Shown: piece by piece, positions 8,614 to 16,070 of the stretch
Layout: every line of letters begins with the position of its first letter
How positions within the stretch are numbered: position 1 is the stretch's first letter
Source of the DNA: an uncultured Duganella sp.
GTDB taxonomy: Bacteria; Pseudomonadota; Gammaproteobacteria; Burkholderiales; Burkholderiaceae
Assembly: GCA_946482635.1 (NCBI GenBank)
Contig: CAMLSG010000121.1
Span: 1-16,070, forward strand
Direction: 5' to 3'
Length of the DNA stretch: 16,070 nucleotides
Notes under the pieces: generated by a model
Told to the model about the DNA's origin: nothing
The model's database searches: none
What the model saw: only the letters and a program-made list of their open reading frames with translations
Position numbers and translations under genes: made by a program

Positions 8614-11001
8614 TTATTCCGCCGAGGCGGTAGGTGCGATGATTTCGCGGTTGCCGTTCGACTGCATGGCCGACACAACGCCGCTGTTTTCCATCTGTTC
8701 AAGCAGGCGCGCGGCCCGGTTGTAGCCAATGCGCAGGTGGCGCTGCACCAGCGAGATCGAGGCTTTGCGGTGCTTCAGCACGACTTGCACGGCCTGGTCG
8801 TACATCGGGTCGGCCTCGCCGTCCCCACCGCCGCCAGCGCCGGCAATGGCCCCGTCGCCGCCGCCCTCTTCCAGCGTGCCGCCCTCGAGGATGCCCTCAA
8901 TGTAATTCGGCTCGCCCTGGGCCTTCAAATGCTTCACCACGCGATGCACTTCATCATCCGACACGAAGGCGCCGTGCACGCGGATCGGCAAGCCGGTACC
9001 CGGCGGCATGTACAGCATGTCGCCCATGCCCAGCAGGGTTTCCGCGCCCATCTGGTCAAGAATGGTGCGCGAGTCGATCTTGGACGATACCTGGAACGCA
9101 ATACGCGTCGGGATATTGGCCTTGATCAGGCCCGTAATCACGTCTACAGATGGGCGCTGGGTCGCCAGAATCAAGTGCAGGCCGGCCGCACGGGCTTTCT
9201 GCGCGATACGGGCGATCAATTCTTCCACCTTCTTGCCGACCACCATCATCAGGTCGGCCAGCTCGTCGATGATGATGACGATGGTTGGCAGCTTTTCCAG
9301 CGGCTCCGGCGCGTCCGGCGTGATCGAGAACGGGTTCGGGATCTTCTCTTCGCGCTTTTCCGCGTCGGCGATCTTGGCGTTGTAGCCGGCCAGGTTACGC
9401 ACGCCCAGCTTGGACATCAGCTTGTAGCGGCGCTCCATCTCGTTCACCGCCCAGTTCAGGGCGTGGCCGGCCTGGCGCATATCGGTCACGACCGGCGCCA
9501 GCAGGTGCGGAATGCCTTCGTACACCGACATTTCCAGCATCTTCGGGTCGATCAGGATCATGCGCACGTCGTGCGGATCGGCCTTGTACAGCAGCGACAG
9601 GATGGTGGCGTTGATGCCCACCGACTTGCCGGAACCGGTGGTACCGGCCACCAGAAGGTGCGGCATCTTGGCCAGGTCGGCCACCACCGGCTTGCCGGCA
9701 ATGTCCTTGCCCAGCGCCACGGTCAGCGGCGAATGGTTGTCGTTATAGACCTTGGAGCCGAGGATCTCGGTCAGGCGCACAATCTGGCGCTTGGGATTCG
9801 GCAGCTCCAGCGCCATGTAATTCTTGCCGGGAATGGTTTCCACCACGCGGATCGAGGTCAGCGACAGCGAGCGCGCCAGGTCGCGCGCCAGGTTGACGAT
9901 CTGGCTGCCCTTCACGCCGGTGGCAGGCTCGATTTCGTAGCGGGTGACGACAGGACCTGGATAGGCCGCCACCACCTTGGCTTCCACGCCGAAGTCGGAC
10001 AGCTTTTTCTCGATCAGGCGGCTGGTGAATTCCAGCGTTTCCACGGCCACGGTTTCCTGCTGCGGCGGTGCATCGTCCAGCAGCGACAGTGGCGGCAGCG
10101 TGGTGTTCTCGATCTCCTGGAACAGGGTGCCCTGCTTTTCCTTGATCACGCGCTCGGACTGCACCACCTGGGTGATCTGCGGTTCGATCTTTACCATCGG
10201 CGCCGGCGGCGCATCCTGCGGCAAGTCGGCCGGTTTCGGATGCTTTTCCTCGTGCTTGACGCGTTCCTTGACGACTTTTTCCTCGCGCTTGACCACGGCC
10301 ACGTCGCCCTGGCGGCGGTCTTCGCGCACCTCCATGCGGGAACGGAACCAGTCGATTGTCATCTCGATGGCGCCGCCGATGCGCTCCGCCACGGCCAGCC
10401 AGGACACGTGGAAGTACAGGCTGAAGCCAGTGGCAAACAGCAGCAGGAGCAGCAGTGTGCCCGGCGTAAAGCCAAGCGCCACATGGGCAAAGTGGCCGAT
10501 ATAGCTGCCCAGGATGCCTCCCGGCGCCAGCGGCAGCTGCACTTTCAGCGAATGCAGGCGCAGGAACTCCAGCCCCATGCTGCCGATCAGCAGGGCAAAG
10601 AAACCAACGAAACGGATCAGGCCTTCGTGCTGGTGCGGGACATCCTCTTCCTTGTCCAGCAGCCATTTATTGGTCAGCCGGCGGTAGCCGCGCCAGACGT
10701 AGTGCAGCAGGAAGATGCACCACCACCACGCGGAAAAGCCGAATATATATAGCAGCACGTCGGACAGCTTGGCGCCCACGGCGCCGCCGAGGTTGTGCAG
10801 GTGGGCCACATCATTGCTGTGCGACCAGCCGGGGTCTGCGCGATCGAAACTGGCCAGTATCAGCACCAGGTACAGCCACACCCCTGCCAGCGCGAACCAG
10901 CGCGCTTCGGACAGCAAGCGGATCAGCCGGTTGGGCACCGGCGGTCGTTCAATCGTCTTGCGAGCGTAGCCAGAAGTCGACGCTTGACTCTTTTTACTCA
11001 T
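8614..11001 (-). CDS. ftsK: DNA translocase FtsK
   Basis: A 795-residue, septum-located, membrane-anchored DNA pump that moves chromosome termini through the closing septum and activates XerCD at dif. Residues 1-200 hold about four membrane helices (near 35-52, 84-103, 128-147, 180-198). A linker of about 100 residues is charged ([19 protein letters not shown]) and shorter than the long linker of E. coli FtsK. The RecA-like motor carries Walker A GTTGSGKS (453-460) and Walker [13 protein letters not shown] (573-584). The C-terminal winged-helix gamma domain (about 733-788, [31 protein letters not shown]) reads KOPS sites. A Gly-rich spacer (GGGDG...GAGGGGDG, about 713-728) precedes gamma. The start ATG 11001 has a weak Shine-Dalgarno. 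It is the first gene of the minus-strand operon with lolA. Confidence 0.97.
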   Translation of the reverse strand: MSKKSQASTSGYARKTIERPPVPNRLIRLLSEARWFALAGVWLYLVLILASFDRADPGWSHSNDVAHLHNLGGAVGAKLSDVLLYIFGFSAWWWCIFLLHYVWRGYRRLTNKWLLDKEEDVPHQHEGLIRFVGFFALLIGSMGLEFLRLHSLKVQLPLAPGGILGSYIGHFAHVALGFTPGTLLLLLLFATGFSLYFHVSWLAVAERIGGAIEMTIDWFRSRMEVREDRRQGDVAVVKREEKVVKERVKHEEKHPKPADLPQDAPPAPMVKIEPQITQVVQSERVIKEKQGTLFQEIENTTLPPLSLLDDAPPQQETVAVETLEFTSRLIEKKLSDFGVEAKVVAAYPGPVVTRYEIEPATGVKGSQIVNLARDLARSLSLTSIRVVETIPGKNYMALELPNPKRQIVRLTEILGSKVYNDNHSPLTVALGKDIAGKPVVADLAKMPHLLVAGTTGSGKSVGINATILSLLYKADPHDVRMILIDPKMLEMSVYEGIPHLLAPVVTDMRQAGHALNWAVNEMERRYKLMSKLGVRNLAGYNAKIADAEKREEKIPNPFSITPDAPEPLEKLPTIVIIIDELADLMMVVGKKVEELIARIAQKARAAGLHLILATQRPSVDVITGLIKANIPTRIAFQVSSKIDSRTILDQMGAETLLGMGDMLYMPPGTGLPIRVHGAFVSDDEVHRVVKHLKAQGEPNYIEGILEGGTLEEGGGDGAIAGAGGGGDGEADPMYDQAVQVVLKHRKASISLVQRHLRIGYNRAARLLEQMENSGVVSAMQSNGNREIIAPTASAE

Positions 11002-11021
11002 TGCTTGGGGGCAAAAATTCC

Positions 11022-11050
11022 ATAATTGCGCTTATTCTAAGGCATATCAA
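11022..11050 (-). promoter_or_regulatory. Candidate sigma-70 promoter for ftsK operon
   Basis: The minus strand has TTGATA (11050-11045, 5/6 of the -35 consensus), a 17-base spacer and AATTAT (11027-11022, 4/6 of the -10 consensus). The start would be near 11015, about 15 bases before the ATG, so the leader would be very short. It is the best match in the gap for this direction. Confidence 0.45.
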
Positions 11051-11068
11051 GGTAAAACGGCCCCACGG

Positions 11069-11098
11069 TACATGTGAAATGCACGCTTCGCATATAAT
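11069..11098 (+). promoter_or_regulatory. Candidate promoter for trxB
   Basis: A perfect TATAAT lies at 11093-11098 (CGCATATAATTTCGG). The -35 region is weak: TACATG at 11069-11074 with an 18-base spacer is the best I can offer. A start near 11105 would give a leader of about 75 bases before the trxB ATG. The promoter is divergent from the ftsK promoter with about 20 bases between them, so the two could share regulation. Confidence 0.5.
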
Positions 11099-11161
11099 TT
11101 CGGTTTCCCTGGGCCCGGACTTGTAGCATTCCTGTCCGCACCCATATTCGAGACATACTAA

Positions 11162-12816
<1,655 letters not shown>

Positions 12817-12857
12817 GCATTCCCGCCCTGGCGACGCCGCAGGGGCACGCTTGGCTT

Positions 12858-12887
12858 GCAGATTTTGCTAGCAGGATGCTAATCTGC
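12858..12887 (+). promoter_or_regulatory. Imperfect hairpin just before the TRIC gene
   Basis: GCAGAT (12858-12863) pairs with ATCTGC (12882-12887), and inside it TAGCA (12869-12873) pairs with TGCTA (12877-12881) around GGA. A 5-base bulge (12864-12868) lies on one side. The hairpin ends 5 bases before the ATG at 12893. There is no Shine-Dalgarno element in its place, so it occupies the ribosome-binding zone. It could be a translation-control element or a terminator remnant after smr (no T-tract follows). Confidence 0.4.
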
Positions 12888-12892
12888 GCGTC

Positions 12893-13519
12893 ATGAAAAT
12901 CGTCCCCGCCGTCTCCCTAATCACCATCATCGAGGTCGTAGCAATCCTGGTTGGGGCCTTCTCAGGATTCATTGAAGCGCGCCGCAAACGGATGGACATC
13001 GTCGGCGTCTTCATTGTCGCCTTCATCACAGCCTTCGGCGGCGGTACCGTGCGCGACATCCTGCTCGACAAGCGCCCGCTGTTCTGGGTGGCGCACCAGG
13101 AATACACGATCCTGCTGTTTGTGGTGGCCCTGGTGGCGGCGCCCTTCGTCAAGCATATCCGCCATATTGTGTCCGAACGGCTGATCGTGATCGCCGACGC
13201 CGTCGGCCTTGGCCTGTTCGCCGTCGCCAGCGTGGCGCAGGCGCTGGCAGCCGACATGCCGATCTTCGTCGCCGTGATGATGGGCGTGGTCACCGGCATC
13301 TTTGGCGGCGTGCTGCGCGACATTATCTGCAATGAAGTGCCGATGGTATTCCGTGACGGAAAACCGTATGCGATTTGCGCCTTCTTCGGTTGCTGGTTTT
13401 ACATCGCGCTGCAATACACCCAGGTTTCGGACGACGTCGCCCTGTGGTCCAGCGCGGGCCTGATTACCGTCATGCGCCTGCTGGCCTGGCGTTTCGACCT
13501 GAAGATCAGCAGGCCCTAG
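12893..13519 (+). CDS. TRIC cation channel family (UPF0126) membrane protein
   Basis: A 208-residue inner-membrane protein of the YicG/YadS (UPF0126) family, the prokaryotic relatives of trimeric intracellular cation channels. It has about seven hydrophobic helices in two repeated halves, each ending with a glycine kink motif: GGGTVRDILL (49-58) and GGVLRDIICNEVP (138-150). Both keep the Arg-Asp pair typical of the family. Family crystal structures show a trimer with one pore per subunit permeable to K+ and Na+; the physiological role in bacteria is unclear. The ATG at 12893 gives the expected N-terminus, with helix 1 at about 8-27. No Shine-Dalgarno precedes it; a hairpin is there instead. 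It lies 76 bases after smr and may be read through from trxB-smr. Confidence 0.92.
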   Translation: MKIVPAVSLITIIEVVAILVGAFSGFIEARRKRMDIVGVFIVAFITAFGGGTVRDILLDKRPLFWVAHQEYTILLFVVALVAAPFVKHIRHIVSERLIVIADAVGLGLFAVASVAQALAADMPIFVAVMMGVVTGIFGGVLRDIICNEVPMVFRDGKPYAICAFFGCWFYIALQYTQVSDDVALWSSAGLITVMRLLAWRFDLKISRP

Positions 13520-13533
13520 GGCTATCGCCAACA

Positions 13534-13596
13534 AACTTTCAATTGGAAAGTTAAAACTTGCCATCAGGAAACAACTGATACAATTGCGCAACTTTC
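13534..13596 (+). repeat. AACTTTC repeats around the cyclase promoter
   Basis: AACTTTC (13534-13540) and GAAAGTT (13546-13552) form a 7-bp inverted repeat with a 5-base centre. AACTTTC recurs in direct orientation at 13590-13596, and CAATTG occurs twice (13540-13545, 13581-13586). Together they flank the candidate promoter at 13558-13584. The hairpin has no T-tract (AAAACTTG follows), so it is not a good terminator for the TRIC gene. A regulator-binding site is possible. Confidence 0.4.
13558..13584 (+). promoter_or_regulatory. Candidate promoter for the two diguanylate cyclases
   Basis: TTGCCA (13558-13563, 5/6 of the -35 consensus) is followed after 15 bases by TACAAT (13579-13584, 5/6 of the -10), which is preceded by TG at 13576-13577 to make an extended -10. 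A start near 13591 would lie 26 bases before the GTG start codon. The spacer is short, which the extended -10 may offset. Confidence 0.5.
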
Positions 13597-13616
13597 TTTG
13601 ATGCGCTTGCCTGTCC

Positions 13617-14843
13617 GTGTTTACCTTTGATGTCGCTACTGCAACTAGCCTGGTCGGCTTCCTGTCGATCCTGATTGCCTGCGCCTTCCGCGGCTTGCAT
13701 GGACGCGCGCTGTCGGCCACGCCCGGCGGGCAGTGGGCCATTTCGGCCCTGGCCGGAGGCGCAGCGGCGCTGCTCGCCGCCAATTCCGACAAGCTCCCTG
13801 CCTATATCGGGACCATCGCCGATAATGCACTGTCGGTTGTCAGCCTGGTCTTCATCCATCGCGGCACGGCGATGCTGGTCGGCGCCCGTAACAGCGACCG
13901 CTATTACGCCTTGTGTGTCGCCGCAGCAGCCGCGGGCTTCACCTGGCTCAGTTATGGCCACCCGAGCGTCGAGGCCCGCATCGCACTCGTGTCAGCCTGC
14001 CGGGTGGCCTTTTACTGCGCCACATTGCGAATGCTGGTGGGACGTCCCGGCCTTCCGGCCGGCACCCGCTACCTGGCCGGCATCCTCGCCTTGGCCGCGG
14101 TGTGGAGCCTGCTCCGCCTGGGCATTGCACTGTTCTCGCGCAGCCATGTCGACAGCTTCCTGGAGGGAGGCACCCCGTTTGCCGTCATGGTCTCGGTGGG
14201 CGGCATCCTGCAGGTGCTGGTAAATGCCTTCCAGTTCCGGCTGGAGAGCGAACAAATTCGCGACGACCTGGCGGCCAACGCCACCCGGCTCCAGCAAAAG
14301 CGGGACATGCTGCGCAACGTCGTGGCAGAACGGACCGCGGAACTGACCAGGCAGGCCACCACCGACAGCATGACCGGCATCGCCAACCGCCGCCACTTCA
14401 TGGAGCGCGGCAACGACGAAATCGAACGTGCCCGGCGTTACCACCTGCCGCTGACGCTCCTGCTGCTGGACATCGACCACTTCAAGCAGATCAATGACCG
14501 CTTCGGCCATCCCGCCGGCGACAAGCTGCTGCAGGTGGTCGCGCAAGCCTGCCAGTCCAATGCCCGCAACGTCGACCTGCCCGGCCGACTCGGCGGCGAA
14601 GAGTTCGCCTTGCTGATGCCCGAGACCAGCGCCATTGCAGCCCGCCTTGCTGCAGAACGGCTGCGGCGCGCCATCGCTGCCATCCCGCCTGCGTTGTCCG
14701 GCGTGCCGCACCAGGTCACCGCCAGCTTTGGCATCGCCGCACTCAACGCGCACGATCATTCAATGGACGACCTGGTGGCCCGCGCCGACGCAGCCCTGTA
14801 TCGCGCCAAGAACGGTGGCCGCAACCGCGTGGAAGCAGCATGA
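13617..14843 (+). CDS. Membrane diguanylate cyclase (first of tandem pair)
   Basis: A 408-residue protein that should make cyclic di-GMP from two GTP. Residues 1-205 form about six membrane helices with no recognised sensor domain. A coiled-coil linker (about 207-245, ESEQIRDDL...VVAERTAEL) leads to a GGDEF domain (246-406). The active site is GGEEF (326-330), with metal Asp285 in LDIDHFK and guanine-contacting Asn293. The inhibitory-site RxxD is R317-D320, five residues before GGEEF, so product feedback is expected. The start is taken as GTG 13617: an in-frame TGA lies 18 bases upstream, and the N-terminus then aligns with the next protein. No Shine-Dalgarno is evident. Its stop overlaps the next start by 4 bases (ATGA). 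The input signal is unknown. Confidence 0.9.
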   Translation: MFTFDVATATSLVGFLSILIACAFRGLHGRALSATPGGQWAISALAGGAAALLAANSDKLPAYIGTIADNALSVVSLVFIHRGTAMLVGARNSDRYYALCVAAAAAGFTWLSYGHPSVEARIALVSACRVAFYCATLRMLVGRPGLPAGTRYLAGILALAAVWSLLRLGIALFSRSHVDSFLEGGTPFAVMVSVGGILQVLVNAFQFRLESEQIRDDLAANATRLQQKRDMLRNVVAERTAELTRQATTDSMTGIANRRHFMERGNDEIERARRYHLPLTLLLLDIDHFKQINDRFGHPAGDKLLQVVAQACQSNARNVDLPGRLGGEEFALLMPETSAIAARLAAERLRRAIAAIPPALSGVPHQVTASFGIAALNAHDHSMDDLVARADAALYRAKNGGRNRVEAA

Positions 14844-16033
14844 ATACCCTGCACGCCGAAACCTGCGACCTGACCCTCGGTATAGCCTGCCTTGCGATCG
14901 GCGTCGCCTTCATCGGGCTGCATGCGGTGCGCGATGGCCGCTCGGCTGGTTCGAACTGGAGCCTTGCGGCGATTTGCCAGGGTTGGGCTTGGATTCTTGC
15001 AGGCCTGGACGGCGCCATGCCTGCCGCGCTGTCACTCGTGCTGCCCAATGTGCTGGTCGCTGCCAACGCTGCGCTGTTGCTGCGCGGTGCGGCAAGCTAT
15101 ATGCCGGCCCCGCCGGCACGGCTGCTCAGGCCCCAGGCATGGCTGGTCTTCCTGATGCTGGCCGCCCTCCTTTACGCCAGGAGCAGCCACGCCGGCGAAT
15201 ACGTGCACATGGCCCTCGGCGCAATGATCCGCATCCCGCTGCTGATGGCCGCAATCGTCCTGATCGCCCGCCACGCACTGCGCAACGGCCGCGCCATCCT
15301 GTGCTTATTGCTTGGCATCGACGCTGCCTGGACCTTGTTTGGCGCCGTAGCAGGCCTTGGTAGCTTTGCGCCAGTCGTCGAACTGCTGCGAGGCGCCCTC
15401 ACCATTCTTGTCATCGCAGCCCAATTCCGCATCGAGAGCGACAATGCGCGCGCCTCGCTCCAGGCCGTGGCCGAGGCGCTGGAGGTGGAAAGCCTGCAAC
15501 TGGAAAAAACCATCGATGACCGCAATCGCGAACTGCATGAAATCGCGACCACCGATTACCTCACCGGCATCGCCAACCGCCGCCAGTTCCTGGCGCGCAC
15601 TGAAATGGAAATTGAACGTTCGCGGCGCTATGGACACAAGCTTTCGCTGTTGATGATCGATATCGACCACTTCAAATCGATCAACGACAACTTTGGCCAC
15701 CCGACCGGCGACCGGGCGATCATCGCCATCGGACGCCACTGCGCCACGGCCTGCAGGCGCAGCGACCTGGCGGCCCGCCTGGGCGGCGAGGAATTCGCCA
15801 TCCTGCTGCCGTCAACGGGAATGAATGAAGCGCAGATCGTTGCGGAACGCCTGCGCGCCGGCACCGAGGCGCTGCAAGTGCAGCATGAAGGACAGGCCGT
15901 GCCGCTCAAGCTGAGCATCGGCATTGCATGCCTGGAGGCGGAAGACACCGGGCCGGATACACTGCTGGCGCGCGCCGACCAGGCCTTGTATGCGGCCAAG
16001 AACGCTGGCCGCGATTGCGTCCGCTATGCCTGA
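14840..16033 (+). CDS. Membrane diguanylate cyclase (second of tandem pair)
   Basis: A 397-residue paralogue of the preceding protein with the same plan: about six membrane helices (1-195), a coiled-coil linker (about 198-235) and a GGDEF domain (236-397). GGEEF is at 315-319, metal Asp274 in IDIDHFK, Asn282, and RxxD at R306-D309, so it should be active and feedback-inhibited. The membrane-to-linker junctions match (QFRLES here in the first, QFRIES in the second), as do TGIANRR and DIDHFK.IND, pointing to a tandem duplication in which the membrane half diverged more than the cyclase domain. The ATG at 14840 sits on the previous stop (ATGA), typical of translational coupling. The stop TGA at 16031 is followed by a GC-rich hairpin. 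Confidence 0.93.
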   Translation: MNTLHAETCDLTLGIACLAIGVAFIGLHAVRDGRSAGSNWSLAAICQGWAWILAGLDGAMPAALSLVLPNVLVAANAALLLRGAASYMPAPPARLLRPQAWLVFLMLAALLYARSSHAGEYVHMALGAMIRIPLLMAAIVLIARHALRNGRAILCLLLGIDAAWTLFGAVAGLGSFAPVVELLRGALTILVIAAQFRIESDNARASLQAVAEALEVESLQLEKTIDDRNRELHEIATTDYLTGIANRRQFLARTEMEIERSRRYGHKLSLLMIDIDHFKSINDNFGHPTGDRAIIAIGRHCATACRRSDLAARLGGEEFAILLPSTGMNEAQIVAERLRAGTEALQVQHEGQAVPLKLSIGIACLEAEDTGPDTLLARADQALYAAKNAGRDCVRYA

Positions 16034-16046
16034 TTAAACTGCTTCG

Positions 16047-16065
16047 GCACCGGTTTCGCCGGTGC
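16047..16065 (+). terminator. Probable terminator hairpin after the cyclase pair
   Basis: GCACCGG (16047-16053) and CCGGTGC (16059-16065) form a 7-bp GC-rich stem with a 5-base loop, starting 13 bases after the second cyclase stop codon. The window ends 5 bases later, so a T-tract cannot be seen. The strand assignment assumes it ends the cyclase operon. Confidence 0.5.
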
Positions 16066-16070
16066 GGATG

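Noticed and set aside
8737..10752. A 671-codon open frame on the plus strand opposite ftsK
   Set aside because: It is an exact antisense shadow of a highly conserved gene. High GC with strong codon bias removes stops from this frame. The product is His/Gln/Arg-rich with no recognisable domain and no ribosome-binding site.

Overview
The window reads as chromosomal core DNA of a GC-rich betaproteobacterium, most likely Oxalobacteraceae (Massilia, Duganella or Janthinobacterium type). The basis is codon use, protein style and the gene block serS-rarA-lolA-ftsK//trxB. That block matches the E. coli order trxB-lrp-ftsK-lolA-rarA-serS from memory, but has no lrp between ftsK and trxB. No taxonomic search was possible.

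Layout. Positions 1-122 hold the 3' end of an unidentified plus-strand gene. Everything from 160 to 11001 is then on the minus strand. In transcription order (high to low coordinates) this is ftsK, lolA, a secreted HExxH peptidase, rarA, an alpha/beta hydrolase, a 65-residue exported small protein, serS, tRNA-Ser(CGA) with a strong terminator, a KefB/KefC-type antiporter and a secreted GH43 arabinofuranosidase-like enzyme. From 11180 to the end everything is on the plus strand: trxB, a Smr-domain protein, a TRIC/UPF0126 membrane protein, and two overlapping paralogous membrane diguanylate cyclases. The ftsK-trxB gap (11002-11179) is divergent and carries a candidate promoter for each side.

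How the genes relate. ftsK-lolA-peptidase-rarA is tightly packed (gaps of 8 and 2 bases, then an 11-base overlap) and is probably one operon. It covers chromosome segregation, lipoprotein transport and replication-fork maintenance. serS lies just upstream of a serine tRNA, so the synthetase and one of its substrates are neighbours. trxB and smr overlap by 4 bases, as do the two cyclases, suggesting translational coupling. The cyclase pair would make c-di-GMP at the membrane, and both proteins keep the GGEEF active site and the RxxD inhibitory site.

No intergenic gap exceeds 300 bases. I saw no CRISPR array, insertion sequence, prophage or clear foreign island. I did not find a convincing new multi-gene system. 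The points most worth a second look are the lineage-specific genes set into the conserved block (the small exported protein, the HExxH peptidase and the Asp-nucleophile hydrolase), the serS/tRNA-Ser regulatory layout, and the tandem cyclases.
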